From Sciurus carolinensis (lineage: Eukaryota; Chordata; Mammalia; Rodentia; Sciuridae), in contig NC_062217.1 of NCBI RefSeq assembly GCF_902686445.1, forward strand, positions 168,352,098-168,416,097: a stretch of 64,000 nt of DNA, given 5' to 3'. Below the pieces are notes generated by a model. It did not search any database. It worked only from the letters and a program-made list of their open reading frames with translations, and was not told the origin of the DNA. Of the stretch, positions 1-43,500 are shown one piece after another. Each line of letters starts with the position of its first letter. Positions within the stretch are counted from its first letter, which is position 1. The position numbers and the translations under genes were made by a program.

Positions 1-198
1 CGCCGCACGCGCTCGGGCCAGGAAGGACCCGGCTCCTGACCCTGCCCACCGACCGGCCACGCACGACCCTCCGCTGGGGGCGAGGCTCGGGCCGGGTTAG
101 CCGGCCCGCGGTGAAGCCGGCTCTCCCCTTCTGCCCCTCTTTCTATCCGCCCTGCTCATCCGGGCCGCCGCTGTCCGACCCGGGGGTCTGCTTCTTAC

Positions 199-345
199 CT
201 CTTGACAGTCACACCGGGTAACCCCCACCGCCTTGTTCAACGCCGCCGCCGTCGCCGCCGCCTCCGTCTTCGTCACCGTCGCAGCCGCCGCCGCCATGTT
301 TGTTGTGTCTCCGCTCCCTTCCCGCCCCCTGCCTTGCCCAAATCT
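199..345 (-). other. IKZF5: Probable first exon of IKZF5 (5' part only)
   Basis: Read on the minus strand, an exon can end at 199 with the donor AG|GTAAGAAG, a near-perfect 5' splice site. Upstream of it lies a run of GCG/GGC triplets and an ATG at 297 in the context CAAACATGGCGGC. In mammals IKZF5 (Pegasus, an Ikaros-family zinc-finger factor) is transcribed away from ACADSB starting within a few hundred bases, and its known start codon lies in a later exon, so this would be 5' UTR. The coding exons are beyond the left edge. The 5' end given here is a guess; the donor is what the sequence supports. From the ATG at 297 an open frame of 33 codons runs into the donor, so it is either an upstream ORF or an extended N-terminus. 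Confidence 0.6.
291..301 (-). promoter_or_regulatory. YY1 / TISU-like element
   Basis: On the minus strand the bases read AACATGGCGGC, matching the YY1 consensus. With the preceding bases they match 11 of 12 positions of the TISU consensus (SAASATGGCGGC). TISU elements act both as YY1 sites just downstream of transcription starts and as efficient start codons for very short leaders. The only mismatch is an A at the first S position. Confidence 0.6.
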
Positions 346-534
346 CGCGTGAGTAAGGCGCAGGGCGCAAGCGGAGGAGGAGAATGTTTGTCTCTCTTAG
401 GGTTCCGTAGGCACGAGGGGCGTCGCCTCTGGGGGTGTGTGAGGGGCGAGGCCCGGCGAGGCCCGCCCCCAGGAGCTGGCGTGAGGCCAGAAGCGCAGAG
501 CGGATCCTGTCGAGGATTCTGAGCTGCGGCGGCG

Positions 535-33357
<32,823 letters not shown>

Positions 33358-33880
33358 TGGTGCTGGGCTGGGCCCCTCCTGAACGTCGTTGATCTAACCT
33401 TCTCAACTACTGTGCCCTGTTAGGAGGGTTAGGCTCCGTGGCATTGCAGTGTTTCACTGAGGCCCCTAGTCCTGGTTTTCAGGCTTGACCTTTCCCCTTT
33501 ACAAGCACAGGGGATCATTTTTTAAAATTGGGAAGAAATGCACCCATATTTTCTCCAAAATTGATTTAAACTTCTTTATATTTTATTATCATTCTAATTT
33601 CAGAGTATACAGAAGCTTTACTCTGTCAACATTTGGAAAAATGAAGACATTGAAGTATTACTTTAAAAAGTAGTTATTTTATATTTCTTCTAGATTTTTA
33701 TATTATGGCATTAGAGAAACATTTGTTACAGTCAACAATTTTATTCAGTTCTCTATAGATTAGATTGTAAGTTGCTAAATGAGGCCAAAACTGATAAAAA
33801 TTTATTTGGAAAAAAAATCTGAAACTTCTAAATAATCAGTGAATGGGTGGAAACTAAGGGTGTAACTTTTTAGGCCTTTT

Positions 33881-33886
33881 AATAAA
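33881..33886 (+). terminator. ACADSB: Possible proximal polyadenylation signal of ACADSB
   Basis: A canonical AATAAA lies about 525 bases after the stop codon. The downstream sequence is only modestly T-rich, so it would be a weaker, short-UTR site. Confidence 0.4.
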
Positions 33887-35084
33887 GCAATAGAATTTGT
33901 TACTTTAATTAACCAATATAAAAACTTGTTTCATGATGGTTTCAGCAGATCATTTTAAAAACTGTCTTTGCTTTAGTTTTCAACTATGAAGTTCAAATAA
34001 TCTGATTTAGCCAAAAATATTTAAAATTATAATATTCATTCTGCCTTGCACTATTTTTCAACAGTACGATTCTTTCTGTGTTTTAACTGAACACTCTTTC
34101 CTCAAACTTGATTACTGGGCTTCATGCTAAGTAGTAATTAATTCAGAAATTGGGTTTTGGTTCAGTGATTCTCAAGAGAGAGAGATGTTGCCTCTGTTAA
34201 GAAGCATATCAAAATCTCATAAGGAATGGGGATAGAAGGGAGCTGTAGAGTTTGAAAAAGCATAGCCAACTTAAAGCAATTTTATATTTGGGAAGACAAA
34301 AGTAAATCTATTGTTCTATAATACAAATGACAGGCAGACAGAGCCCAACAAAAGACATAGCTGGCCATGCCATTTCTTCAGTACTGGGGAGGCTCAGCGG
34401 AAAAAAAACCCTCCAGGGGTGGATCCTGAGTTTTCACAGGAGGACTATAGATGAGAATTTTTTTAATTCTCTGAAAAGGGGACATGGGTCAAACATGAAA
34501 AGTGTTCCAAGCCTCATGCAGTTTAACTGAAAGTAATCATTATTATTAAATGGGAAGCATTTTAGCACTTTAATGAAAGGATAATGTTTATTAAGAAAAC
34601 CTGACATTTTCAAAGTAATTTTGCTTCGCACATTCATGTTTATTGAATTGGACTAATTTCTACAATGCAAATCAGTTAAATATTCAAAGTTGTGTAAGAA
34701 TTACATTAAAATATTAGGAAGAAATAAGGACAAATTTAGAACTTGGTCCAAAGAGAGTCTGCTTTACTTTCAAGTAGGGAGATGATGGAAACCCTATCCA
34801 GTCTTTCAAAACAAAAGACAGTCATTTGATAAGAATAGGAATGGGTGAACAGCCCTGGAGGTAGGTGGAATGCCCTGGGTGACTTGGATATCTTTAATCT
34901 CTGTGATTATATGGAAGAGAGGTGGACTGTACAGATGATGGAGAAGGAGCCAACATTAGTAAACAGAATCCCACCCTCTTCCCATAGAGCTGGAAACTCG
35001 TGAAAGTACAATAAACCTCATGTTTAAATTTGCATAATCAGTGGCTGCCATATGTATCTGGACCATGAATGTATATTTAGAGTT

Positions 35085-35090
35085 AATAAA
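35085..35090 (+). terminator. ACADSB: Probable distal polyadenylation signal of ACADSB
   Basis: This AATAAA is followed by the GT-rich element at about 35100-35125. Two further AATAAA hexamers are at 35010 and 35149. The cluster suggests a main 3' end near 35105-35115. Confidence 0.55.
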
Positions 35091-35159
35091 GTTCTAATTT
35101 GGGGTGTATACCTTGTGCGTGGTCACAGAGAATGTCATGTAATATAGAATAAATCATGT

Positions 35160-36985
35160 CTATATTCTAGTTAATATGTGCACCTGTCTTCTGTTAGTGG
35201 ATTATTATTTTACCAGAGAGGATGCTGCAGGTTTTCCTGTTCTTCTTTCATTATAGCTTTTCTTCTGATAACCATGACTTTGGAATCTTTAAAACTTTCT
35301 ATCTTGAGTTTGTGTCTGGTGGAGAACCAACCATTCACCTCCTGAAACCTGTTGTTACTATTTGTTAATTTGAAGATTGGGCTATTAATTTGAGCATGAG
35401 TCTCAGAAAGTAGAAAATTGTTTTACCAGATTTGGGTGGGGGAACTGGTCTTAACCCAGGTGCCAGGTTAGTATTGTTAGAGATTTCTTCTTACAACATG
35501 AAAATGAATCAGGGTCAAGAACTTTAGAATCATGGAAGGTTAAATCTAGAAAGACCTTAGAGAACCATCCAGCCAATTCCCTCATTTTTAAAGTGAAGGA
35601 TCCATAGTCTATGTTACTTTCCCAAGATCATCCAGGCACAAAGACAAGAATCCAAAAACACTATTAATACTGTCCCTGTTCAACAGATTTTGGATTTCTT
35701 CCCTGCTATTGTTTGTTGGTTTAGTTTTAGGTTTAAATAATGAAGAATGAACATTTCAAGTGTTAGAATTCATCTGTGACTCACATGTATTAATCACTTG
35801 CCAAAGGCACTGGTATTTGACATGCTTTCCTAGGCTGTAGCTGGGATCAGATACAAAGATTATTGTGTGTGATCATTTGTTCATTGTTATTCTGTGTTTT
35901 AGTAAATACACTAGTTATATCCCTGCTGGTGTATTTATGCTGAACCTTCATAAAGTGAAAGTTTTGTTTTAATGGTATTTATCAGACTGTATTCATTGTT
36001 ACAAAATCAATATTTTGTGATGAATGAAAATACAAAGCACTAAATTAACTGGAGATTTTTGCTACTTTAATAAGACAAAATCGTTTACACATTTAGATGA
36101 AGAAAATAGTGTAATCTTCCTGCAAGATAGATGGCAACACCTTTGTTTACCAAGTCAATAGCTTGCCTCTCCTGTAAACCAATTTTGTTTATTTTCAGAA
36201 AGAGGTCCTATAATGTAGACCAAGTTTAAATTCATGACACTAAAGAAATATTTGCCAGTGTCCTCTTTTTTTTTTCTTTTTTTTTCATGGCAAAGTAATC
36301 AGCTCTTGAATAGAGGTCAACTCTTGAGCACATCATCACAATACAGATATTATCTGGTTGATATTTGCCTATGTCTTACAGTATTACTATTACTTTTGGA
36401 AACTATATTATTGTACTTTTTACTCAGTAATACTCTAAGTCTAAAGCCATGGGAGATTTCAGTTTATCTGATCCCCATTATTTTCTACATTATTTTAGAA
36501 ATCTAGATGCCAGTTCCTTCTTTTCCTTTTGTCATTCAGCAACATTTGGGTGATTATATCTGAGGTATGCTGGGCTCCGAGCTACCATTGCAGAATGAGT
36601 AAGAACAGCTCCTTGTTTAAATGTGTGCCCACCTCAGTGCCTTTTTTCTGTTTTCATTGGTGTATCCTCACAAAAAGATGGAGTAGGAAACTCCCGAGGT
36701 CAACACTGTGCAGAAGTACTCTCTCCGACCTGTTAGAATGACAGTGAGCGCTAACAGCTCTTAGGCTTCCCATGTGCCTGTGCCACTGTCATACTTCACA
36801 GTTGTCACATATGAACTTGAAACAGCCTGTGAGACAGATGCTCTCATATCCCAGGAGACTGGGGCATAGAGAAGTTAAGATGCTTATTGGTACATGGCTG
36901 AGAAAGTATGGAAAAATGGAACTACAGAAGTGCCAAGGTGCCATCTCCTCCAGAGTTTCATCTGCAACTTGCTATATGCCATAAG
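35160..36985. other. Downstream flank of ACADSB, no gene seen
   Basis: AT-rich sequence with a MIR-like piece at about 35540-35640. It could belong to a longer ACADSB 3' UTR isoform. The open frames at 36234-36984 show no protein-like features and are interrupted by low-complexity T runs. Confidence 0.5.
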
Positions 36986-36989
36986 TGAC

Positions 36990-37228
36990 TTTTTTTTTTT
37001 TTTTTTTTCTTTTTGGTACCAGGGATTGAAACTGGGGCTCTCTATCACTGAGCTAAGAAACTAAGTTCCCAGTCCTTTTTATTTTCTAATTTTTAAAAAT
37101 TTGAGACAAAGTCTTGCTGAGTTGCTTAGGGCCTCACTAAGTTAATGAGGCTGCCTTTGAACTTGTGGTCTTCCTGCCTCAACCTCCTGAGCACTGGGAT
37201 TACAGGCATGCACCATGGAGCCCAGCCA
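36990..37228 (-). repeat. B1-ID dimeric SINE
   Basis: Reversed full copy: T tail, GGTACCAGGGATTGAAACTG, GACAAAGTCTTGCTGAGTTG, CTCAACCTCCTGAGCACTGG, GATTACAGGCATGCACCATG. Near-identical AAGTGACT/AGGTGACT on the two sides may be a worn target duplication. Confidence 0.93.
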
Positions 37229-37427
37229 CAGGTGACTCTTGGTATGAAAAACTTTTTAAGAAAATAATAACTAAAAGCTACCCTGCTATCTGAAGAATGA
37301 CAAGAGAACCTGATAAAAATCTGAGTGGTGACTGCAGTTTATTTAAATTACAGGTATTTGTTACAGATAGCTCCTAATATAAAGAAAAAAACCTAATGAC
37401 ATTTTAAAAAAAAAGAAAAGAAAAAAA

Positions 37428-37577
37428 TGTCAGGCACAGGGACACTTGCCTATAATCCCATTTACTCAGGAGTTTAAGACCAACCTGAACAACTTAGTGA
37501 GACCTTGTCTTAAAAAAAGGGCAGGGGGTGTGACTCAGTGGTAAAGCACCCCCCAGGTTCAAGCCTCAGTACAAAAG
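37428..37577 (+). repeat. B1-ID dimeric SINE (internally deleted)
   Basis: GTCAGGCACAGGGACACTTG, CTATAATCCCATTTACTCAG, AACTTAGTGAGACCTTGTCT, then GTGTGACTCAGTGGTAAAGC and CAAGCCTCAGTAC. Confidence 0.88.
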
Positions 37578-37619
37578 TAAGAAAGAAGAAATCATGGTAA
37601 GATAAAACAAGATATGATG

Positions 37620-38060
37620 GGAGTTTAGCCACACATTGGGGTATTTATTTGTGCAATGGGTTCAGACTACCTATTAAAAATAAAAGATGTTCAGATGAGC
37701 AAAAGAAAAAATTAAGTCCCAGCTACATAAAGCTAGAGACACCTAGAACAAAACATCACAGTAAGGTTGAAATAAAGGGTTAGAAAGACTAGACAAGTCC
37801 GCAAAAATGAAAGCTGGAGTAGCAATGTTAATACCTAACAAAACTGAATTAAAGACAAAAATAATCTTAAAGGATATCTCATAAAAAGAAAGAATTCACC
37901 AAGAAGGTCCAATAGTCATGAACTTTATGTCCCTAATCCCTAACAACATAACTGGGAACTATATAGAGCAAAACAAATAGAAATACAATGAAAAAAATTG
38001 ACAAAGCCATAATCATAGGTACTGACTTAGAAACCTACAAGTTAAATAGGAGGTGAGAAC
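37620..38060 (+). mobile_element. Old L1-derived fragment
   Basis: A-rich sequence with AAAGCTGGAGTAGCAATGTT, AATACCTAACAAAACTGAAT and AATTCACCAAGAAGGTCCAA resembles an internal L1 ORF2 segment of an ancient subfamily. Confidence 0.6.
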
Positions 38061-38409
38061 AGGTGTAGAGGATTTGGGTAGCGTAAGTAAAGAGGTTGCT
38101 ATACGGAGAATGCTTTTGTTTCTTTTCTAATGCAAATGAAAGGTCACTAGAATTTTGACTTCAAGGAAATCTCCATAAATTCCAAAAAGACACAATTTAA
38201 GGACAGCATCACTATGCACAATGATAAGCAAATAAACAAGAAGATAGGATATTAAAAAGCTAACCATGACTTTAATTAACCTGGATTAATTTAAAATAAA
38301 AATGTAAAGTATAGATTGTCAACCAGAGCATGACAAGCTCTGCTATCCCATTCAGGGATGCTGGGAGGACGTGTAGGAAAATATGTCAGGGACATCGGGG
38401 CAGCTTTGA

Positions 38410-38736
38410 TACAGGCTGGGTATCCCTTGCCCAATGCTTGGAACCAAAAGAGTTTTGGATTTCAGGGTTGTTTTTTATAAATTTTTTTCAAATATACTTA
38501 TGTATACATAATGAGATATAATGGAAGAGGGGCCCAAATCTAAACAATTCATTTATGTTTCATTATGCACATATCCTGAAGGTAATTTAACAAAATATTT
38601 TTAGCGTGTCTACATTGACTACAACCTGTCATGTGAGGTCATGTGTGGAATTTTCCTCTTATGATGTCATATTTGTGCTCAAAAAGTTTTGGGTTTTGTA
38701 GCATTTCAGATTTTCAGATTAGGGATGCCTGTTGTG
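38410..38736 (+). mobile_element. Tigger/MER2-type DNA transposon
   Basis: GGGTATCCCTTGCCCAATGC, TTGGAACCAAAAGAGTTTTG, GTGCTCAAAAAGTTTTGGGT, TTTCAGATTTTCAGATTAGG and GATGCC; a non-autonomous pogo-like element better preserved than the copy at 26943. Confidence 0.75.
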
Positions 38737-38771
38737 AAAAATTAGAAATGACTAAATATAAGAATAAAATG

Positions 38772-38915
38772 AGGGACTGGGGTTGTAGCTCAGCGGTAGA
38801 GCTCTTGCCTAGCACATGTGAAACCCTGGGTTCAATCCTCAGCACCACATAAAAATAAATAAAATAAAGGTATTGTGTTCATCTACAAATGAAAAAGGAT
38901 ATTTTAAAAAAGAAT
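38772..38915 (+). repeat. Young ID SINE (squirrel type)
   Basis: GGACTGGGGTTGTAGCTCAG, GAGCTCTTGCCTAGCACATG, CCTGGGTTCAATCCTCAGCA, CCACATAAAAATAAATAAAA, then AAGGTATTGTGTTCATCTAC. This head-plus-tail arrangement is the family that marks squirrel genomes. Confidence 0.95.
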
Positions 38916-39289
38916 AAATGAATAAAACATGGAAATACACATTGTATATTCTTTTTAGCAGTTTAAAAGAATAAGATCCATGTATGGAGATGAAATCATC
39001 AGCAAGTCATATTGTTTAGGAAAATAATGAACCAACCGGTATTTGAACAAAGCTGTTTTTATTTCTGTATGTATAAGCATGTATATACAAATTCTTTGGA
39101 AAATAATGTTGCCATGCTAATAATAACTGCACTTGATTTGGGGGCCTGTGCTAGGACTAGGAGTATCATCTACACTATTGGTATTATCTATTTGAATTTT
39201 AATAATGGAAATGTATTCTTATATTACTGTGTAATTGGGAATAAATGAACAGTTACCTATAGGGTCACTGAGATTTTTTACTTCCATTC

Positions 39290-39831
39290 CTTGTTTTTAA
39301 CTGATCCTTCTGCTTCTCTCAAATAGCCACAGCCAAGGAAGGAGTACCTTCAGCCTCCTAGGAAACATGATGGGCACAGAAGGAGGGGAAAGGACAGAAA
39401 ATGTAATCCCCGATGGGATGGTCCCACGTCTGTAGGTAACAACTCTGTCCAGGTTCAACTGCTTGTCCTGTGTGCAAGCGATGTGTGTCCTACCGTGCTT
39501 CCCAGGGCCTCCCAGAGTGGGCTTGCATTCAGGCACCCACTCGGCCATCAGCACTCTCCTGGGGCTGAGTCGCATTCTCAATTAGCTGTGCTTTAGAAGA
39601 GCTTTGAGGGTCTGAGGAGGGCAGACTGAAGCATAGCCTTCTGAGTTATCTGTTGGTAACACTGTTGGTACAGTGTTATTCTCAGACCTGCCCTGGCAGG
39701 ATATGCAGCAGGCTTTGGAAACTTATGTCTCAAGTGCAAAAGATTAGGGTAGGAGATCTGGGAGTCTCACGGGGTTACTAAAGGTGGAATGGCCACTTCC
39801 TGGGCCTTCTGCATCCAAATGACCAGGTTGC

Positions 39832-39866
<35 letters not shown>

Positions 39867-41500
39867 CACTTTTGGATTTAGGAGTCCCAGGGTTGGATCT
39901 GGGGGTCCTGAGACTCAGCCTGTTCAAGAATCCCCCAAGGATCCTCATCACACTCTAAAGCTTGAGTAGGGTACTCAAGTGACTCCAGCCCTAAGTCCAC
40001 ATTCCTTTCCAGCTTCTCCAGCACCCAATCCAGCAAGACAACTCAGTAAACCCTGGGGTTCCCTAGAGCCCTGCCTGCTTAGAGAGGAAGGAGGAGGAAG
40101 GGGAAGCAGCCCAGCACCTCCCCTGTGTCTTCCTGAGTTGAGTTTCATCACCCACTCCCCGCACTCACTCCCAAGGTGCTCCTGGGAAGTCACACATTAT
40201 CTGCTTTCCTGCTCCTGCAGAACCAAAGCCATTTAAGGGCAAGGTGTTCACAGTTCTCCCAAGAGGCTCTTTAGAGCTCGCATTCATGAAATTTCACCTT
40301 TGTTATCAGGAGTTAGAAGCTGCTGATAAAATAAATCACTGTGGTTTTGGTGTTTTTAAATCTAACCATTTCTCATACTTTTTTTTTCCCTTGGGGATAC
40401 AAACTAACAATAAAATAATGCCAGGTGGTAAGGTTTTTCCCCCTTGGAGGGTTAGGAAGTCTGAAAGGAGTACTTCCGGTTGAGTGGACAGCCCCTTCCA
40501 GTCTTGATTTATTCTATGCTCTGTCATGTAACAGAAACCCATCAGTGTGTAATGTATGTACAGTTTCTTCACACACTAATGCTCCATCTTGCCAACCTGA
40601 TTGATTTTTCCAAGTGGACAAAGGCTAAGGATATGCTTATTGACTGCTGCTAAGCTCATTTTAAACTTATTTGTAAAGAAGAGCATTTTGATACTGAAGC
40701 AAACCTTCACTTACCCAGTCAGTGGGCAGAAAGTCTTGGTAATTACTCAGGGTGAAATGTCTCAATGTAAAACAATTGTCAGATATAGAAAGACATAGGT
40801 TTGGTTTTGTTTATCTGTTTTTTACATTTTGTATAAATATTTAGACTCTGCCAAACTATTATGATGTTCTCACAAGAGAGTTTCTTATTTGATGTGGACA
40901 TTCATCCTGCATTTCATTTAACACTTCTCACCTCAGTTTACCATGAGTTTTTATCAGTGTTTGCCTCATGGTTGCTGATATTTCAGTGAGGATAGTCTCT
41001 AGAAGATTAAGCATCACCCCTGCCCCTTAGAGGAAGTCACTGGGCTCTGTGTGTGAAGGCAGAATACCCCACGAGCATCAACTCTTGAAAGACAGCCCTC
41101 GCACTTCCTAGCTCATGTCCAGCAGGAAAGAGGAGGGCTCTCAGGGTTGGTGCGTCCTTTTGTCAGTTGGTTCAAGGTTCTTCGATAATTTCTTTCAACG
41201 CTCACCTCTCTTTTGCTCTTCAGACACTGCCCTATGCTGCTGACCTCTAACACTTTTTGGCCTCTAATTCCTGTACCATTTTATGATCTCAACTTGTGGG
41301 TTTCCCTCTATGATTCCGTGGTACTTCAGCATGCCCCATGTTAACAGAGGTCACTAGACAGTGCACTCTGAAGGGTGCTCCTGGGCCTGGGGCTGGCCTA
41401 CACTTGCAGGCCCATCCATGGGATCATTCTTTTTAGCTTTGCTTTCTGAATCCACTTTCGTATGTTTTATTTCTATTTTGATCTTGCCATGTATGGTCTG
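39290..41500. other. Intergenic, no gene seen
   Basis: No recognisable gene. A run of about 30 A is at 39834-39863. The open frames near 39297-40572 overlap on both strands and have no family resemblance. Confidence 0.6.
39834..39863 (+). repeat. Poly(A) run, about 30 bases
   Basis: Uninterrupted A tract without a recognisable SINE or LINE body in front of it. Confidence 0.95.
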
Positions 41501-41520
41501 CAGGATTATTTTTTAAATGT

Positions 41521-41648
41521 TTTTAAAAATATTTTTTAGTTGTCAATGGACTTTATTTTGTTTGTTTATATGTGGTGCTGAGAATCAAACGCAGTGTCTC
41601 ACACATGCTAGGCAAGAACTCTACCATTGAGCTACAACCCCAGCCCCA
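41521..41648 (-). repeat. Young ID SINE with target-site duplication
   Basis: Reversed ID (TTGTCAATGGACTTTATTTT, TGTGGTGCTGAGAATCAAAC, CATGCTAGGCAAGAACTCTA, GAGCTACAACCCCAGCCCCA) flanked by CAGGATTATT...AAATGT at 41501-41520 and 41649-41667, differing only by one T. Confidence 0.95.
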
Positions 41649-41692
41649 CAGGATTATTTTTAAATGTGATTTTATTCAAAGTGTGAAAACTT

Positions 41693-41808
41693 AGAGGCCA
41701 GTTTTGGCAACTTAGCAAGACCCTGTCTCAAAATCAAAAAGGGTTATTGATGTAACTCAGTGGTAAAGTCAACATTCAATCCCCAGTACAAAAAAAAAAA
41801 AAAAAATT
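41693..41808 (+). repeat. B1-ID SINE, 5'-truncated
   Basis: GAGGCCAGTTTTGGCAACTT, AGCAAGACCCTGTCTCAAAA, GTAACTCAGTGGTAAAGTC, CAATCCCCAGTAC and an A tail. Confidence 0.85.
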
Positions 41809-42486
41809 CTGTTCAACATCACACTGGAAGATGAGAAAGGAATAAAAGACTCATTGGAAAGGAAGAAATAAAACTCTTTGTTTACATATGACATGATAGT
41901 CTATGTAGATTATTCAAAAGCATCAACAATAACAAAAACCTCCTGGAGCCAATAAGTGATTATAGCAAGGTTTTAGGACACAAGGCTAATATATAAAAGT
42001 TTATCACTTTCATGTATACTTGCAATGACTAGTGGGATTTGAATTAGAAACACAGTACCATTAACACTAGCATTCCCTGAAATGAAACACTTAGACATAA
42101 ATCTTAACAAAATGTATACCAGATCTATATGAAGAAAACTACAGAATTCTGATAAAAATCAAAGAAGAACTAAATGAGTGGAGAGATAGTCTATGTTCAT
42201 GGATAAGAAGACTCAACATTATCAAAATGTTAGTTCTTCCCAAATTAACCTATAGATTCAATGCAGTCCATATCAAAATCTCCAGCAAGCTATTTGTGAA
42301 TATTGACCAACTGACTCTAAAGTTATGTGGAGAAGCAAAAGATCTAGAAACACAATATTGAAAGAGAACAACAAACTTGAGAAACTAACACTATACAACC
42401 TCAAGGCTTACCTATAAAGTTATAGTAATCAAGTTGGTCCAGTATTGTAGAGGGCAAATAGATTGAATAAGCAGGCTAGAAAGCCC
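41809..42486 (+). mobile_element. L1 ORF2 fragment
   Basis: TCTGTTCAACATCACACTGG, ATTCAAAAGCATCAACAATA, AGCTATTTGTGAATATTGAC and AAGTTATAGTAATCAAGTTG follow L1 ORF2. Stops and frameshifts make it inactive. A second L1 is inserted at its right end. Confidence 0.85.
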
Positions 42487-42502
42487 CTGAGACATTCTTT
42501 TA

Positions 42503-43271
42503 TTTTTATTTTTTGCTTTTTAAAATTTTTTTATTTGTTCATTTTAGTTATATATGACAGTAGAATGAATTTTGACATACGGAATATAACTTCCATTTTG
42601 TGGTTGTACATGATGTGGAGTTACACTGGTCATGTATTCATATATGAACAAGGGAAAGTAATGTCTGATTCATTATACAGTCTTTCCCATTCCCTTCCTC
42701 CCTCTTTTCCCCTGACTCTATCTTCACCAATCTGGTGAACCTCCTCTCCTCCCCACACCCTGCCTGTTATAAAACAACATTCACATAACTGAGAAAACAT
42801 TTGGCCTTTGGTTTTTTGGGATTGGCTTATTTCATTTAGCATGATAGTCTCCAGTTCCATCCACAATTTCATTCTTTATGACTGAGTAATATTCCATTGT
42901 GTATATATACCACATTTTCTTTATATATTCATCAGTTGAAAGACACCTAGGTTGGTTCTGTAACTTAGCTATTGTGAACTGAGCTGCTATAAACATTTAT
43001 GTAGCAGTGGTACTGTAGTATGCTGATTTTAAGTCCTTTGGGTATAAACCAAGGAGTGGGATAACTGGGTCAAATGGTGGTTCCATTCCAAGTTTCCTTA
43101 GGAATCTCCATAATGCTTTTCATAGTGGTTGCACCAATTTGTAGTCCCACCAGCAATGTATAAGTGTACCTTTTCCCCCACATCCTCGCCAACACTTGTT
43201 GTTACTTGTATTGATAATATCTATTCTGACTGGAGTGAGATGAAATCTCAGTGTAGTTTTAATTTGCATTT
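42503..43271 (-). mobile_element. 5'-truncated L1 with target-site duplication
   Basis: Reversed L1 3' end: a T-rich start (A tail), 3' UTR with a polypyrimidine stretch, and the ORF2 C-terminal region (minus-strand frame at 42630-42872 reads MKLWMELETIMLNEISQ). Both sides carry CTGAGACATTCTTTTA (42487-42502 and 43272-43287), a perfect 16-bp target duplication. Dead on arrival through 5' truncation. Confidence 0.95.
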
Positions 43272-43324
43272 CTGAGACATTCTTTTAAATATGTTAGGTT
43301 ATGTCATTCTTCCATGATTTCTCT

Positions 43325-43500
43325 AGAATAGGGCTATCCAATATGACACCCACATGTGTCTTTAAATTAATTAAGATGAAATAAAATTTAAAATTCAGTT
43401 CTTTTGTTACCCTATTCATGTTTCTAGGGCTCATTAGCCACCTGCAGCCATGGTCACCATATTGGTCAGTGCAGACAGAATGTTTCCATTACACCAGAAA
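43325..43500. mobile_element. hAT-type non-autonomous element
   Basis: GGGCTATCCAATATGACACC, CACATGTGTCTTTAAATTAA, then TTAGCCACCTGCAGCCATGG and CACCATATTGGTCAGTGCAG form the imperfect inverted structure of a short hAT-Charlie-type family. The exact family name is uncertain. Confidence 0.6.

Larger units (their letters stand above)
33358..35115 (+). other. ACADSB: ACADSB 3' UTR (proximal, minimum extent)
   Basis: AT-rich sequence without recognisable repeats follows the stop codon. AATAAA hexamers occur at 33881-33886, 35010-35015 and 35085-35090. The last is followed within 40 bases by a GT-rich stretch (GGGGTGTATACC, then TTGTGCGTGG) and is the best cleavage candidate. Human ACADSB transcripts have a long 3' UTR, so transcripts may also run further. 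Confidence 0.7.

Noticed and set aside
38772..38850. tRNA-like heads in ID SINEs
   Set aside because: They resemble a tRNA with A and B box-like words but belong to dispersed ID repeats with A-rich tails; not functional tRNA genes.
42630..42872. 80-codon minus-strand frame
   Set aside because: It is the C-terminal end of L1 ORF2 in a 5'-truncated copy; annotated as mobile element, not as a gene.
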